Positions 8,516-17,176 of a DNA stretch of 64,000 nt are shown one piece after another (within the stretch, counting starts at the first letter, position 1; each line of letters opens with the position of its first letter). The DNA is from Chloroflexota bacterium. GTDB lineage: Bacteria; Chloroflexota; Anaerolineae; Aggregatilineales; Phototrophicaceae. The notes below the pieces were generated by a model, which was not told where the DNA came from, did not search any database, and saw only the letters and a program-made list of their open reading frames with translations. The stretch is taken from assembly GCA_020161935.1 (NCBI GenBank), contig JAIUNI010000011.1, positions 186,001 to 250,000 on the forward strand. Direction: 5' to 3'. The position numbers and the translations under genes are program-made.

Positions 8516-9792
8516 TGAACGAGCGCGTCTACGATGTCATCATCATCGGCGCAGGGGCAGCGGGGTTAGCCGCTGGTCGCAAACTGTACGATGCCGGTAA
8601 AGACATCCTGATTATCGAATCGCGTGATCGTATCGGCGGGCGCATTCATACCACCTACGATTTTAACGACATCCCCACCGAACTCGGCGCGGAGTTCATT
8701 CACGGCGAAAACGCGGTCACGCATGAACTCGTGAAGCAAGCCGGTTTGCACGTCATTCCGGTTGACCGCTACGGTAAGCTGCGGTGGGCGCAGTACAGCC
8801 GCCCCGCGCTGCCCGTGTCTGAACTACCACCGCAGCTCCGCGCCACCATCACTGGCTTGTTTATGCATTATCAGGCGCTGCCCAAAGACGCGCCCATACC
8901 CGACATATCCCTCGCGCAGTATCTGCGTCAGAAGGGCTGGGATGAAGAAGCGCTCAAGGTTGCCGATATTCTGCTCGCGCAAACCTGCTGCGCCCCGCTG
9001 GACAGCCTAAGCTGTGCCGACCTCATCCGTGAGATGCGGGCTGACCACGCCGGAAAGCAGGAGTTCCGCATCAAGGAAGGTTACGGTGAGCTGCTCAAGT
9101 GGTACAGCCGTGACCTGCCAATGTTGTTGAATACTGCGGTGCGTGATGTGAATTGGGGCGATGATGGCGTAACCGTCGTCACCACCCGCGAGGATTACCG
9201 CGCTCGCCGCTGCATCATCACGGTTCCGGTGAGCATCTTGGCGCGTGGCACTATTCGCTTTAACCCGCCGTTGAGCAGCGAAAAGCAGCAGGCCATCGGC
9301 GCGTTCCGTACCGAAGCCGCCACCAAGCTCATCTACCGCTTTCGCGAACCGTTCTGGGATAGCGACCTGACCTTCATGTGCCACACGGGGTTAGCCGCCC
9401 GCTGGTGGACACCCGGCTATGGTCGGGAGGGTGTCGCGGTCATTGCCTGTTTCGCGACCGCCGAGAAAGCCCGAATTCTGGACGAGCAGGAAGAAAACCG
9501 CGCCCTGACGTGGGGATTGACCGAACTCAATTGGCTGCTCGGTATGGGCGAGCGCGACCTGCGTAAACTGGCTATCGACTCGCGCCGTGTGTCGTGGGCG
9601 TTCGATGCCTACGCGCGGGGCGGTTATGCCCATTTACCCCCCGGACAAGCCGCCGCTCGTCCCGTGCTTGCCCGACCGGAACATGATACACTGTTCTTCG
9701 CCGGAGAAGCCACCGCCTACGACTCCAACCCGCAAACCGTTCACGGCGCGATTGAGTCCGGTTGGCGTGCCGCCAGTGAGTGTGGGGTGTAG
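8515..9792 (+). CDS. FAD-dependent amine oxidase (flavin monoamine oxidase family)
   Basis: 425 residues. GAGAAGLAAG (12-21) is the dinucleotide-binding motif, followed by ESRDRIGGRIHT, the GG doublet typical of the MAO/PAO/phytoene desaturase group. The C-terminal LFFAGEATAYDSNPQTVHGAIESGWRAA region is the second FAD-contacting motif of amine oxidases. It would oxidise a primary, secondary or polyamine with release of H2O2, in the cytoplasm; substrate unknown. The start ATG overlaps the repressor's TGA by one base, which implies coupled translation with the metal-dependent repressor. Confidence 0.9.
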   Translation: MNERVYDVIIIGAGAAGLAAGRKLYDAGKDILIIESRDRIGGRIHTTYDFNDIPTELGAEFIHGENAVTHELVKQAGLHVIPVDRYGKLRWAQYSRPALPVSELPPQLRATITGLFMHYQALPKDAPIPDISLAQYLRQKGWDEEALKVADILLAQTCCAPLDSLSCADLIREMRADHAGKQEFRIKEGYGELLKWYSRDLPMLLNTAVRDVNWGDDGVTVVTTREDYRARRCIITVPVSILARGTIRFNPPLSSEKQQAIGAFRTEAATKLIYRFREPFWDSDLTFMCHTGLAARWWTPGYGREGVAVIACFATAEKARILDEQEENRALTWGLTELNWLLGMGERDLRKLAIDSRRVSWAFDAYARGGYAHLPPGQAAARPVLARPEHDTLFFAGEATAYDSNPQTVHGAIESGWRAASECGV

Positions 9793-9795
9793 AGG

Positions 9796-10287
9796 CTATT
9801 CCGTTTTCCCGAACACTTCGAGAACCAATGCCAACGCCGCTTCCGCGCTGGCCGCTTTGATCGCCTCACGGTCGCCGTTCCACACATGCTGCCGTACCAC
9901 CAGCACATTTCCCGGCCCCGCCACGCCGATGTATGTTAAGCCGACCGGTTTTTGCGGTGTGCCGCCCCCCGGCCCCGCGATGCCTGTCACGCTAATCGCG
10001 ACATCCACATGCAGCAGCCCGCGTAATCCCGTTGCCATCTCGCCCGCCACGGGTTCGCTCACCGCGCCGTATGCCATCAGTGTTCCCTGCCGCACCTGCA
10101 ACAACGACTGCTTAATCGGGTTAGAATAGGCAACCACGCCGCCCAGCACATATTCCGAGCTGCCCGCGACGTTCGTCAGCCGGTGCATAATCAACCCGCC
10201 GGTACACGATTCAGCAGCACCAATCGTCCACCCCTTGTCGATCATGAGTTCCCCCACCCGCACTTCCAGCGTCTTGTTTGCTGCCAT
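9796..10287 (-). CDS. pncC: CinA C-terminal-family protein, nicotinamide-nucleotide amidohydrolase PncC
   Basis: 163 residues, the usual size of a stand-alone CinA C-terminal domain. It has GAAESCTGG at 23-31 (active-site Ser/Cys region), AYSNPIKQSLLQV, GAVSEPVAGEMA and VTGIAGPGGGTPQKPVGL. Members deamidate NMN to nicotinic acid mononucleotide in pyridine-nucleotide recycling. It ends 3 bp from the convergent amine oxidase stop. No fused N-terminal molybdopterin-like domain is present. Confidence 0.9.
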   Translation of the reverse strand: MAANKTLEVRVGELMIDKGWTIGAAESCTGGLIMHRLTNVAGSSEYVLGGVVAYSNPIKQSLLQVRQGTLMAYGAVSEPVAGEMATGLRGLLHVDVAISVTGIAGPGGGTPQKPVGLTYIGVAGPGNVLVVRQHVWNGDREAIKAASAEAALALVLEVFGKTE

Positions 10288-10430
10288 GTCTGCTCACCCC
10301 TTATGTCGAGTACCTATATCCTAACCGAAGTCGCCAAATTGAGCATATTTTCCGTAGTATTGATTGCAATATAGGGCTATACTGTGGGATAAGACATGCC
10401 CAATTGCGGGATACTGAGGGATATACGCGC

Positions 10431-11399
10431 ATGGGTTACTGGGGATGGCGGCAGATGTTCACGTTCTGCGTGAGCGTCTTTGTTGTGGGATGTAGTACAA
10501 CCCACGATGCTGCACCTACATTTTCCCCCACTCAGTTGCCACCTGTCACCCTCATCGCGCGAGTCCCCACCACACTCCCTCCCCCCACTGCGCTTTTGAT
10601 TCCCCAATTTACCCCTGCCAGCGCACCAACGCCTATTCATTATACGATTCAGGTTGGTGATACGTTACTCGGTATCGCGGCGCAGTTTGGCGTGTCGTTC
10701 GAGGCGCTGAAGGCCGCCAACGCTGACCTTGACCCCCTTACCTTGCCGATCAATAAAACGGTGATTATCCCCGACGCGCAGTTTGATATTGCTGGAACCC
10801 CGATTTTACCAACCAGCACCCCCGCCCAACTGGAACTCCCCCCGCCAACCTGTTATCCCTCGCCTACAGGGGCGATTATCTGCATGGGTTGGGTTGCCAA
10901 CAACCTGCCGCAGCCCATCGAACGGGTTTTGTTGCAGGTGCGCTTGTTCCGCACGGATAGCAGTGTGTTAGCCGAGGGTGAAGTCGGTGTCGAGCAGGGC
11001 ATTATCCCCACTGGAGCCAGCGCCCCATATCGCATCCTCGTCGCGGCCAACTGGCTCGAATACGCGGGCGCGGTTGCCAATCTCCGCAGTGCCGATCTTG
11101 CACCTGCTGCGGGTGAAAAGCATATCGCCCTGCAAATCGAGGCCGAGCAGCCGACCCTAGAAAACGGCTACTACCGCGTCTCCGCCACCCTGCGGAACAC
11201 CGCCCCCGGTACCGTGCGTTTGGTGCGGGCGATACTCACTCTCCGCGACGCGAACGGCCGCATTACCGGCTACAGGGTGCAGATGTTGAACGGCACGCTG
11301 GAAAGCGACGCGCTCCTATCGCTCGATATGAACGCCGTCTCTCAGGTCAACACACCCATCACCCACACCCTGTTCGTCGAAGCCATCCGCGAGAACTAG
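10431..11399 (+). CDS. LysM-domain lipoprotein
   Basis: 322 residues from ATG 10431 (gaggga upstream). The frame runs open to 10278, but the chosen start gives a proper lipoprotein signal with lipobox VVGC at Cys21. A Pro/Thr-rich linker of about 45 residues is followed by a LysM repeat at about 70-115 (HYTIQVGDTLLGIAAQFGVS, then NKTVIIPD), expected to bind peptidoglycan or chitin-like glycans. The C-terminal 200 residues look like beta-sandwich (FxxAM/Ig-like) repeats of unknown role. Located at the cell surface. Confidence 0.85.
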   Translation: MGYWGWRQMFTFCVSVFVVGCSTTHDAAPTFSPTQLPPVTLIARVPTTLPPPTALLIPQFTPASAPTPIHYTIQVGDTLLGIAAQFGVSFEALKAANADLDPLTLPINKTVIIPDAQFDIAGTPILPTSTPAQLELPPPTCYPSPTGAIICMGWVANNLPQPIERVLLQVRLFRTDSSVLAEGEVGVEQGIIPTGASAPYRILVAANWLEYAGAVANLRSADLAPAAGEKHIALQIEAEQPTLENGYYRVSATLRNTAPGTVRLVRAILTLRDANGRITGYRVQMLNGTLESDALLSLDMNAVSQVNTPITHTLFVEAIREN

Positions 11400-11435
11400 C
11401 CTTAACCCTACACCCGTTCGGCTAACTTTAACGTG

Positions 11436-11483
11436 TTTTGTTCCCCTCCCTGTTACTACGGGGAGGGGTTGGGGGTGGGGTCG
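11436..11483 (+). repeat. Dispersed GC-rich inverted repeat (gggaggggttgggggtg type)
   Basis: cccctccc and ggggaggggt can pair as a hairpin, followed by tgggggtgggg. A related unit is at 15558-15612 (cccctctcc ... gggagaggggctgggggtg). It sits between the convergent LysM and pyrH genes and might act as a terminator. Confidence 0.6.
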
Positions 11484-11506
11484 AGTAATGCAGTTTTACA
11501 TCCACC

Positions 11507-12241
11507 TCAGTTCGAAATCAGCGTACCGACCTCGGTGTTCCCCTGTACCGCCTTGTACAAATCACCGTCTGACCAGAAATCGACCACCAAAATCGGCAGG
11601 TTGTGTTCTTGGCACAGGGTAAAGGCCGTCATATCCATCACCTCATACTTGTTGGCGAGGACTTCGTGGTAGGTGAGGGTCGCGAAGCGTGTGGCGGTCG
11701 GGTCTTTCTTCGGGTCGGCGGTATACACACCGTTGACCTTCGTCGCCTTGATGACGATGTTCGCGTCGATTTCCATCGCCCGCAGCGCGGCAGCCGTATC
11801 CGTCGTGAAGTACGGGTTGCCCGTGCCGCCGGTAATCACCACCACGCGGCCTTTTTCCATATGGCGGATGGCACGGAGGCGGATGTACGGCTCGGCGACC
11901 GCGTTCATCTGTACCGCTGTTTGTACCCGCGTGTTCACCCCGACCCGTTCCAGCGCATCTTGCAGCGCCAAACCGTTCATCACCGTGCCGATCATGCCCA
12001 TGTGGTCGGCGGTGCTTTGCTCCATGCCCCGGCTGACCCCGATGCTGCCACGCCACAGGTTACCTGCGCCGATGACGATGGCGATCTGGATACCGAGTTC
12101 ATAGATAACTTTCACCCGTTCGGCGATCAAAGCCGCGCTGGATGGGTCGATGCCGTACCCATTCGGGCCAGCCAGTGCTTCTCCACTGAGTTTCAAAACA
12201 ATTCGCTTATACGGTTGTGTACCGGTTCCGTTATTGGTCAT
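11507..12241 (-). CDS. pyrH: Uridylate kinase (UMP kinase)
   Basis: 244 residues, normal for bacterial hexameric UMP kinase of the amino-acid-kinase fold. KLSGEAL (19-25), VIGAGNLWRGS, MGMIGTVMNGLALQDALE, ITGGTGNPYFTTDTAAALRA and a DADNIV-like EIDANIVIKATKVNGVYTADP segment are all family signatures. It phosphorylates UMP to UDP in pyrimidine synthesis. It lies downstream of rpsB-tsf on the same strand, the common order, but a strong terminator (12343-12372) separates it. frr, which usually follows, is absent; a LysM gene on the other strand is there instead. Confidence 0.97.
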   Translation of the reverse strand: MTNNGTGTQPYKRIVLKLSGEALAGPNGYGIDPSSAALIAERVKVIYELGIQIAIVIGAGNLWRGSIGVSRGMEQSTADHMGMIGTVMNGLALQDALERVGVNTRVQTAVQMNAVAEPYIRLRAIRHMEKGRVVVITGGTGNPYFTTDTAAALRAMEIDANIVIKATKVNGVYTADPKKDPTATRFATLTYHEVLANKYEVMDMTAFTLCQEHNLPILVVDFWSDGDLYKAVQGNTEVGTLISN

Positions 12242-12342
12242 GCCGTGCGTCCTCCCGATCTAATCAATGACCATCTTGTGCTTGGGTGTTGATGATGAGG
12301 CTTGCTCATCCCGTCCTTGCCCCGCCGGGGCGATGGGCTGGC

Positions 12343-12372
12343 AAAAAAAAGGGACTAGCGAATGCTAATCCC
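12343..12372 (-). terminator. Intrinsic terminator of the rpsB-tsf transcript
   Basis: On the minus strand gggattagc, loop attc, gctagtccc, then eight T. A 9-bp stem with one G-U pair. It begins about 47 bases after the tsf stop and lies before pyrH. Confidence 0.85.
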
Positions 12373-12418
12373 TCGAATACAAACAATACAATCGAGTCGC
12401 GGTAGGGCGGAAACGCCT

Positions 12419-13051
12419 TTATTCGCTCGACTCGCCATCTTCACTCACGTTTTCGCCGATCTTGAAGCGCGCGAAACGGCTGATCTGGATGCTTTCGCCC
12501 AATTCGGCAACGGCTTCCGAGAGCATCTGCGAAATCTTCTTGCTGTCGTCCTTCACGAAGGGTTGTTCCAGCAGGACGATTTCCTCAAAGAACTTGTCCA
12601 TGCGGCCATCAACGATCTTCTCGATGACGGCTTCCGGCTTCTTGCCTTCGTTCAGCGCACGGTTTTTCTGGATTTCGCGTTCGGCTTCTACTTCAGCAGC
12701 CGGCACGTCTTCACGGCGAACGTACTTCGGCGTGAGGTTGGCGATATGGATCGCCATGTTACGCGCGAATTCTTGGAACTTCTCGGTACGTGCCACGAAG
12801 TCGGTTTCGCAGTTCACTTCCACGATAACCGCCATACGCTTGTCGTGGTGAATGTAGCTGCCGATGATCCCGTCATTCATGGTACGGCCTGCGCCCATTT
12901 TCTTGGCGGCCTTGGCGATACCCTTTTCGCGCAGCCAGTCCGCTGCTTTGGCGACATCACCATTGTTAACTTCGAGCGCCTTCTTGCAGTCCAGCGGGCC
13001 GGCACCGGTCGATTCCCGCAGGTCTTTTACCATTTGTGCTGTGATAGCCAT
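12419..13051 (-). CDS. tsf: Elongation factor Ts
   Basis: 210 residues, the short form of EF-Ts. It starts MAITAQMVKDLRESTGAGPL, with the N-terminal UBA-like signature, followed by DCKKALEVNNGDVAKAADWLREKG. The dimerisation signature is VEVNCETDFVART. It acts as the guanine-nucleotide exchange factor for EF-Tu. It starts 4 bp after the rpsB stop, as in most bacteria. The short core, lacking the long second subdomain and C-terminal module of E. coli EF-Ts, is common outside proteobacteria. Confidence 0.97.
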   Translation of the reverse strand: MAITAQMVKDLRESTGAGPLDCKKALEVNNGDVAKAADWLREKGIAKAAKKMGAGRTMNDGIIGSYIHHDKRMAVIVEVNCETDFVARTEKFQEFARNMAIHIANLTPKYVRREDVPAAEVEAEREIQKNRALNEGKKPEAVIEKIVDGRMDKFFEEIVLLEQPFVKDDSKKISQMLSEAVAELGESIQISRFARFKIGENVSEDGESSE

Positions 13052-13054
13052 GTC

Positions 13055-13912
13055 TTACTCTGCACCTTCTGTTGGTTCTTCGTCAAACAACTTCGCATCG
13101 CGCATCTTGGCGATGGTCGAAGCACCCAAGTACGCCTCGTCACTGGCTTCTTCTTCACCATCTTTGTCGTAGAAGTAGGCTTCGTCTTTCGCGACCGATT
13201 GCTGCATATCGCTATCATCGCCCTTACGCATGGCCTTGCCTTCAATGACCGCATCAGCGAATGCGCCGATGACCAGCTTGATGGCGCGAACGGCATCGTC
13301 GTTCGCCGGAATAATGAAGTCGAGAGACTGAGGATCGGAGTTGGTGTCCGCCAGCGCCAGTACCGGCACGTGAAGGATGTTTGCTTCCTTAACGGCGGTT
13401 GATTCGCGTACCGTGTCGACAATCAGAAGCATGTCAGGCACCTTCTTCATGTCGCGGATACCACCTAGACGCAGTTGGAGCTTCTCAATCTTACGTGTAA
13501 GAACGAGACCTTCCTTCTTGGTCAGCAGTTCGAACTCACCCGCGTCGCGGCGCTTTTCCAGCTTCTTCAGGGTTTCGATCCGGTCGCGGATGGTGCGCCA
13601 GTTGGTGAGCGTACCACCGAGCCAGCGGTGATTGACGTACGGCATCCCGCAGCGGGCGGCCTCGGTCGCAATCGTTTCCTGAGCCTGACGCTTGGTACCG
13701 ACGAACAGCACCGTACCGCCCTTGGAAATCAGATCACGAACTTGGTCATAGTAGTTGTTGATGTTGACCAGCGTTTGCTGCAGGTCGATGATGTGGATAC
13801 CGTTGCGTTCGGTAAAAATATACGGCTCCATGCGGGGGTTCCACTTGGGCGTGCGATGCCCGAAGTGAACACCTGTCTCCAGCAGGGCCTTCATCGTAAC
13901 GTTGGAAGGCAT
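13055..13912 (-). CDS. rpsB: 30S ribosomal protein S2
   Basis: 285 residues. MKALLETGVHFGHRTPKWNP, IHIIDLQQT, VLFVGTKRQAQE, MPYVNHRWLGGTLTN and the PDMLLIVDTV and PVLALADTNSDPQ segments are all diagnostic. The acidic C-terminal extension of about 50 residues (rich in Asp, Glu, Ala) is longer than in E. coli S2 but frequent in other phyla. First gene of the rpsB-tsf unit. The 5' leader of roughly 110 nt contains a perfect gaccca-t-tgggtc palindrome at 14010-14022, which may form a small stem, and a possible extended -10 (tgctaagat, 14039-14031). Confidence 0.97.
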   Translation of the reverse strand: MPSNVTMKALLETGVHFGHRTPKWNPRMEPYIFTERNGIHIIDLQQTLVNINNYYDQVRDLISKGGTVLFVGTKRQAQETIATEAARCGMPYVNHRWLGGTLTNWRTIRDRIETLKKLEKRRDAGEFELLTKKEGLVLTRKIEKLQLRLGGIRDMKKVPDMLLIVDTVRESTAVKEANILHVPVLALADTNSDPQSLDFIIPANDDAVRAIKLVIGAFADAVIEGKAMRKGDDSDMQQSVAKDEAYFYDKDGEEEASDEAYLGASTIAKMRDAKLFDEEPTEGAE

Positions 13913-14074
13913 GAACTATTCTCCTGTATGGTGTTTATCGATCACGCCGTTCATCCCCAGAAGCAATCCCGTGAAGGACAACACCTCTCAGTCCGGGCGT
14001 GTGAATTTTGACCCATTGGGTCGGCGAGACATCTTAGCATAGAGCGCCCACCTTTGGAAGTGGGGAAACCATTT

Positions 14075-14106
14075 ACCACAAAGGCTCAATGACACAAAGA
14101 AATAAT
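14075..14106 (-). repeat. Dispersed accacaaagg-type repeat, inverted copy
   Basis: Reads ctttgtgtcattgagccttt then gtggtaaa on the minus strand, like 2108-2146 and 57497-57588 on the plus strand. It follows the stop of the PD40 gene. Confidence 0.65.
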
Positions 14107-14116
14107 GGTCACTCGC

Positions 14117-15187
14117 TTACGGCTGCATTGGTCGCCATTCTGGGAACTCGGCTGTGACCTGATCTGCAAGTAATGGCTGTGATTCGCCAGTCTTTACATT
14201 GAATAAATAGACATTAGCTATACCGGTATATTCTGAAATGTAAGCAATATATTGCCCATCCGGCGACCATCCATTTAGATAGGGAACAATGCCGGGTGTA
14301 TCGAAGGTTTGAAGTTCGCCAGTAGAGACTGTGATAATACTCAGATGAACTCGACTGGTTACGAATGCGATCTGCGTACCATCCGGCGACCAAATTGGTT
14401 CAGCGTCATCAAGTGGGGTGTCGACTAGTGTATCGATACGCTGAATACAATCTGCCATCAGGTCAGCACATTTCAAATGAGCGATCATAATTTTTGCGTT
14501 CTGCTCACCCTTTTGGCTGAATGTAAGGCTTTGTTCATCAGGCGACAACTTGAGTTGTCCATAAAACTGTCCAACATTGGACAGATCAATTTCTTTTGGC
14601 TCACACACTGGAGCCTCAGTGGTACAGTGGATATTCATCTCATACAATTGCATCGAGCCGAGTTCATTGAACACATAGTATCGAATATTTTGGCTGTCAG
14701 ATGACCAACTCCCTGTTCCAATACTGCGTTGGAGTCCTTGATATTCTCCTGTCGCAGCGTTCATCAAGATACTCTGTGATCCATTTTTATTGGTGAATGA
14801 CAGGAGAATATGTTTGTTATTTGGCGACCAAATGAGTTTAGATTGAATGCTTTCAACCGCTAACTCGAAGCGACGTTTTTGGTGTCCATATCGATCCATG
14901 ATATGAATATAAAAATTTTTGTCTATCGCAGCTAAGTAAGCAATTTGTGTACCGTCATGTGACCAGCTTGCGAGTAAACTAAACTCGAAAGTACGGGTGA
15001 GGGGGCGTTGAACACTTCGGTACACGTCCTGTATGAAAATTGCGGGTTTATTCATCTTAGATACATGCGTATAAATCATTTGAAGGCTCTCCGGCAGCAA
15101 ATAGCCCACGCTCATAGCTGCCCCAATGACCAACCCGAATGCTAGCCCTATAAAGCTGCTTAGTCGCAATAAATAGCGTGTCATCAA
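14117..15187 (-). CDS. Membrane-anchored TolB-like PD40 beta-propeller protein
   Basis: 356 residues. An N-terminal TM segment at about 10-32 (FIGLAFGLVIGAAMSVGYLL) anchors a six-bladed propeller. The blade motifs are WSHDGTQIAYLA, WSPNNKHILLSF, WSSDSQNIRYYV, LSPDEQSLTFSQ, WSPDGTQIAFVT and WSPDGQYIAYIS. Relatives are WD40-like/TolB_N repeat proteins, probably acting in protein contacts outside the membrane. The codon use is AT-rich compared with rpsB and recF. Function unknown; it does not sit near tol-pal genes. Confidence 0.8.
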   Translation of the reverse strand: MMTRYLLRLSSFIGLAFGLVIGAAMSVGYLLPESLQMIYTHVSKMNKPAIFIQDVYRSVQRPLTRTFEFSLLASWSHDGTQIAYLAAIDKNFYIHIMDRYGHQKRRFELAVESIQSKLIWSPNNKHILLSFTNKNGSQSILMNAATGEYQGLQRSIGTGSWSSDSQNIRYYVFNELGSMQLYEMNIHCTTEAPVCEPKEIDLSNVGQFYGQLKLSPDEQSLTFSQKGEQNAKIMIAHLKCADLMADCIQRIDTLVDTPLDDAEPIWSPDGTQIAFVTSRVHLSIITVSTGELQTFDTPGIVPYLNGWSPDGQYIAYISEYTGIANVYLFNVKTGESQPLLADQVTAEFPEWRPMQP

Positions 15188-15321
15188 TATCCGTACGAAC
15201 CCTTTAGCTTGTCTTTCCTCACTCCTTTTAGTCTACTTGCCTTCTGTGTCGCAATCACTCAACGTTTCCCATACAATATCTAACCTTTTACTTACCGCTT
15301 GTAACTGCTTTTGCCTTTCCT

Positions 15322-15356
15322 CAGTACTCGGCACTCAGAACTCAGTACTATAACTT
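15322..15356 (+). repeat. Heptamer array
   Basis: Five 7-mers in phase: cagtact, cggcact, cagaact, cagtact, ataactt. Confidence 0.8.
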
Positions 15357-15378
15357 AGGTTTATTTTCGGTTAACCCG

Positions 15379-15513
15379 ACAAACCCTTTTCCAACCATCC
15401 ACCAACCCCCTTAACAATTTTGCTCCCTCAGAAGGTTAGCGCCAACACCGCTAAAAAGTGACCAAATGTTCTGACAAATGTTCACCCTTTCGCCCCGCAT
15501 ATCTGCTATGCTG
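15379..15513 (+). repeat. Dispersed repeat, copy A of a roughly 125-bp family
   Basis: Aligns with 57369-57490. Shared words include caccaac, cttaacaat, gaccaaatgttc and caccctttcgccc. Copy A has aaatgttc duplicated (15467-15485 region). Both copies point the same way. Confidence 0.7.
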
Positions 15514-15557
15514 TTGTCAGGCTGGTGGCAGGGAATTGGCGCTGATAAATCCTGTTT

Positions 15558-15612
15558 GTGCTCCCCTCTCCTAGCTGTACTCAGCGGTTGGGAGAGGGGC
15601 TGGGGGTGAGGG
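15558..15612 (+). repeat. Dispersed GC-rich inverted repeat, second copy
   Basis: cccctctccta pairs with tgggagagggg and is followed by ctgggggtgaggg. Related to 11436-11483. Confidence 0.6.
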
Positions 15613-15645
15613 TTGCATGAATGCCTTTGTATTTGCTTTTGTATT

Positions 15646-15680
15646 GAACTGATAACTGACAACTGTGAACTAATAACTAT
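15646..15680 (+). repeat. Heptamer array
   Basis: Five 7-mers: gaactga, taactga, caactgt, gaactaa, taactat. It matches the coding array at 29430-29464 at 27 of 35 positions. Confidence 0.8.
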
Positions 15681-15731
15681 TTTGCTGCAAACGTTACAGC
15701 AGCAAGCCCACCTTCCGCCGCTGCAAATAAA

Positions 15732-15830
15732 ATCGTCAGCACCGACATTACTGACACTGACGACACTGACGACATTTGCGACAAAATCAACCGATTCTCA
15801 ACAGCATCAACAACAGCAACAGCATCACTT
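15732..15830 (-). repeat. GTCG-rich dispersed repeat (minus orientation)
   Basis: On the minus strand it reads atgctgttg, ttgatgctgttg, gaatcgg, gattttgtcgcaaatgtcg and then tandem tcagtgtcg units. The same order is found on the plus strand at 35946-36060. Confidence 0.75.
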
Positions 15831-15911
15831 GTGCCGTTTGAGGGAGAAAATTCACAGCACGAACACAAATTGCACAGTGAAAGTGAAGAATTTTGCGAAC
15901 AAACTCTCCGC

Positions 15912-15951
15912 ATTTCCTCTGCGTTCTCAGCGTCTCTGCGGTTCAATCCGT
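15912..15951 (-). repeat. accgcagagacg-type repeat directly after the recF stop
   Basis: Starts 12 bases past the recF TAA on the minus strand and reads accgcagagacgctgagaac. Related to 47256-47368 and 50288-50361. Confidence 0.75.
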
Positions 15952-15952
15952 A

Positions 15953-17176
15953 TTAGTCCGTCTTTGTCTTTTCCGTGCTGATCTGCCCATCGACGACTTC
16001 CCAGATGGTCGCGCGGTCAACAAACGCCGTTGGGAAGATGTCCATTTCGGTCGTGGTGAGCATCGTCTGCGTCGCGCCGTTGATGCGTTCCAGCAGGTAT
16101 TCACGCCGTTTCGCGTCCAGTTCCGCCACCACTTCATCGAGTAGTAAAATCGGCCACTCACCGATGCGCTCCCGCATCCACGTCAGTTCCGCCAGCTTGA
16201 GCGCCATCACCGCCGTCCGCGCCTGCCCACGGCTGCCGTATAAACCCGCGTCACGGTTGTTAATCATCAGGCGCAGTTCGTCGCGGTGCGGCCCGCAAAG
16301 CGTCATCCCGCGGTCAATCGACTCGCGCTGCTCCTTGACCAACTGCTCCGCGAACTGGGGCGCGATCTGTTCGGCGCTCAGGTCGCGGTGCAGGTCGAGG
16401 CCGAACATATCAAACGACATCTGTCCATCGCCCTCTGCCGTCGGCAGGAAGTTCGGTTGGTAGCTCAGGGTGAGCGTCTCGCGCTTGCCCGTCAGGTCGA
16501 GGTGGGCTTGCTGGGCGCTGAGTTCGAGTTCGCGCAGGAAACGCTGCCGGTTCGCGATAATGATGCTGCCGGCGTTCACCAGTTGGTCGTCCCAGTAGGA
16601 GAGTTCCTCGGCACTGGCGTAACCATCACCGATGCGCTTGAGCAGGGCGTTCCGCTGGGGCAGCGCCTTCTCGTAAACAGTCAGGGCTTGCACGTAATCA
16701 CGGTCAACCTGCGAGAGGGTGCTGTCCATAAACGCGCGGCGTTCCGATGGGCTGCCCTCGATCAGCGAGAGGTCTTGAGGCAGGAACAGGACACACGCCA
16801 GCAAGCCGACCAGATCCATGACGCGCTTTTCCACGCCGTTGATGCGGATGTTCTTCTTGAATCGCTGGCTGCCGTCCGGCGCACGATCCAGCACCAGCGT
16901 CATCTCAATACGGTTAAAGCTGCCTCCGCGCCCTTCCACCTCGGCTGCCAACCGCGCGAAAGGGATTGGCTCGTCCTCGGCTCGCCAGTTGATGAGCTGG
17001 CGGTCGCTGGTGGTGTGTGGAGAGTGGGACGCGGCGAGGTAATAGATGGCCTCCAACAAGCTCGTTTTGCCCTGCGCGTTCTCACCGTGCAGGACGATGG
17101 GGCGGTTGGTCGGCAGGCTGAGTTCGAGCCGTGCGTAGTTGCGAAAGTTGGTGAGCGAAAGATGTTCTACGTACAT
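15953..17176 (-). CDS. recF: DNA replication and repair protein RecF
   Basis: 407 residues. Walker A GENAQGKT lies at 31-38, after LTNFRNY (8-14), a RecF hallmark. Other signatures are LPQDLSLIEGSPSERRAFMD (signature and adjoining region), GPHRDEL and the late Walker B/D-loop LLLDEVVAELDAKRR. It is an SMC-like ATPase that helps load RecA at gapped DNA. It is not next to dnaA, dnaN or gyrB here, so the classical origin cluster is broken up or elsewhere. Confidence 0.95.
   Translation of the reverse strand: MYVEHLSLTNFRNYARLELSLPTNRPIVLHGENAQGKTSLLEAIYYLAASHSPHTTSDRQLINWRAEDEPIPFARLAAEVEGRGGSFNRIEMTLVLDRAPDGSQRFKKNIRINGVEKRVMDLVGLLACVLFLPQDLSLIEGSPSERRAFMDSTLSQVDRDYVQALTVYEKALPQRNALLKRIGDGYASAEELSYWDDQLVNAGSIIIANRQRFLRELELSAQQAHLDLTGKRETLTLSYQPNFLPTAEGDGQMSFDMFGLDLHRDLSAEQIAPQFAEQLVKEQRESIDRGMTLCGPHRDELRLMINNRDAGLYGSRGQARTAVMALKLAELTWMRERIGEWPILLLDEVVAELDAKRREYLLERINGATQTMLTTTEMDIFPTAFVDRATIWEVVDGQISTEKTKTD

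Larger units (their letters stand above)
15188..15952. other. Repeat-rich intergenic island between PD40 gene and recF
   Basis: 765 bp without a supportable gene. From left: a heptamer array (15322-15356), a copy of a roughly 125-bp dispersed repeat (15379-15513), a GC-rich hairpin repeat (15558-15612), a second heptamer array (15646-15680), a GTCG-rich array (15732-15830) and an accgcagag-type repeat abutting the recF stop (15912-15951). A 122-codon frame that spans this DNA is made of repeat wording and is not taken as a gene. Confidence 0.8.

Noticed and set aside
12362..13402. Open frame of 346 codons on the plus strand over tsf and rpsB
   Set aside because: Antisense to two certain genes; the open frame follows from their codon use.
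15613..15981. 122-codon frame across the recF-proximal repeats
   Set aside because: Its sequence is translated repeat DNA (heptamers, Gln/His runs) and it runs into the recF gene antisense.
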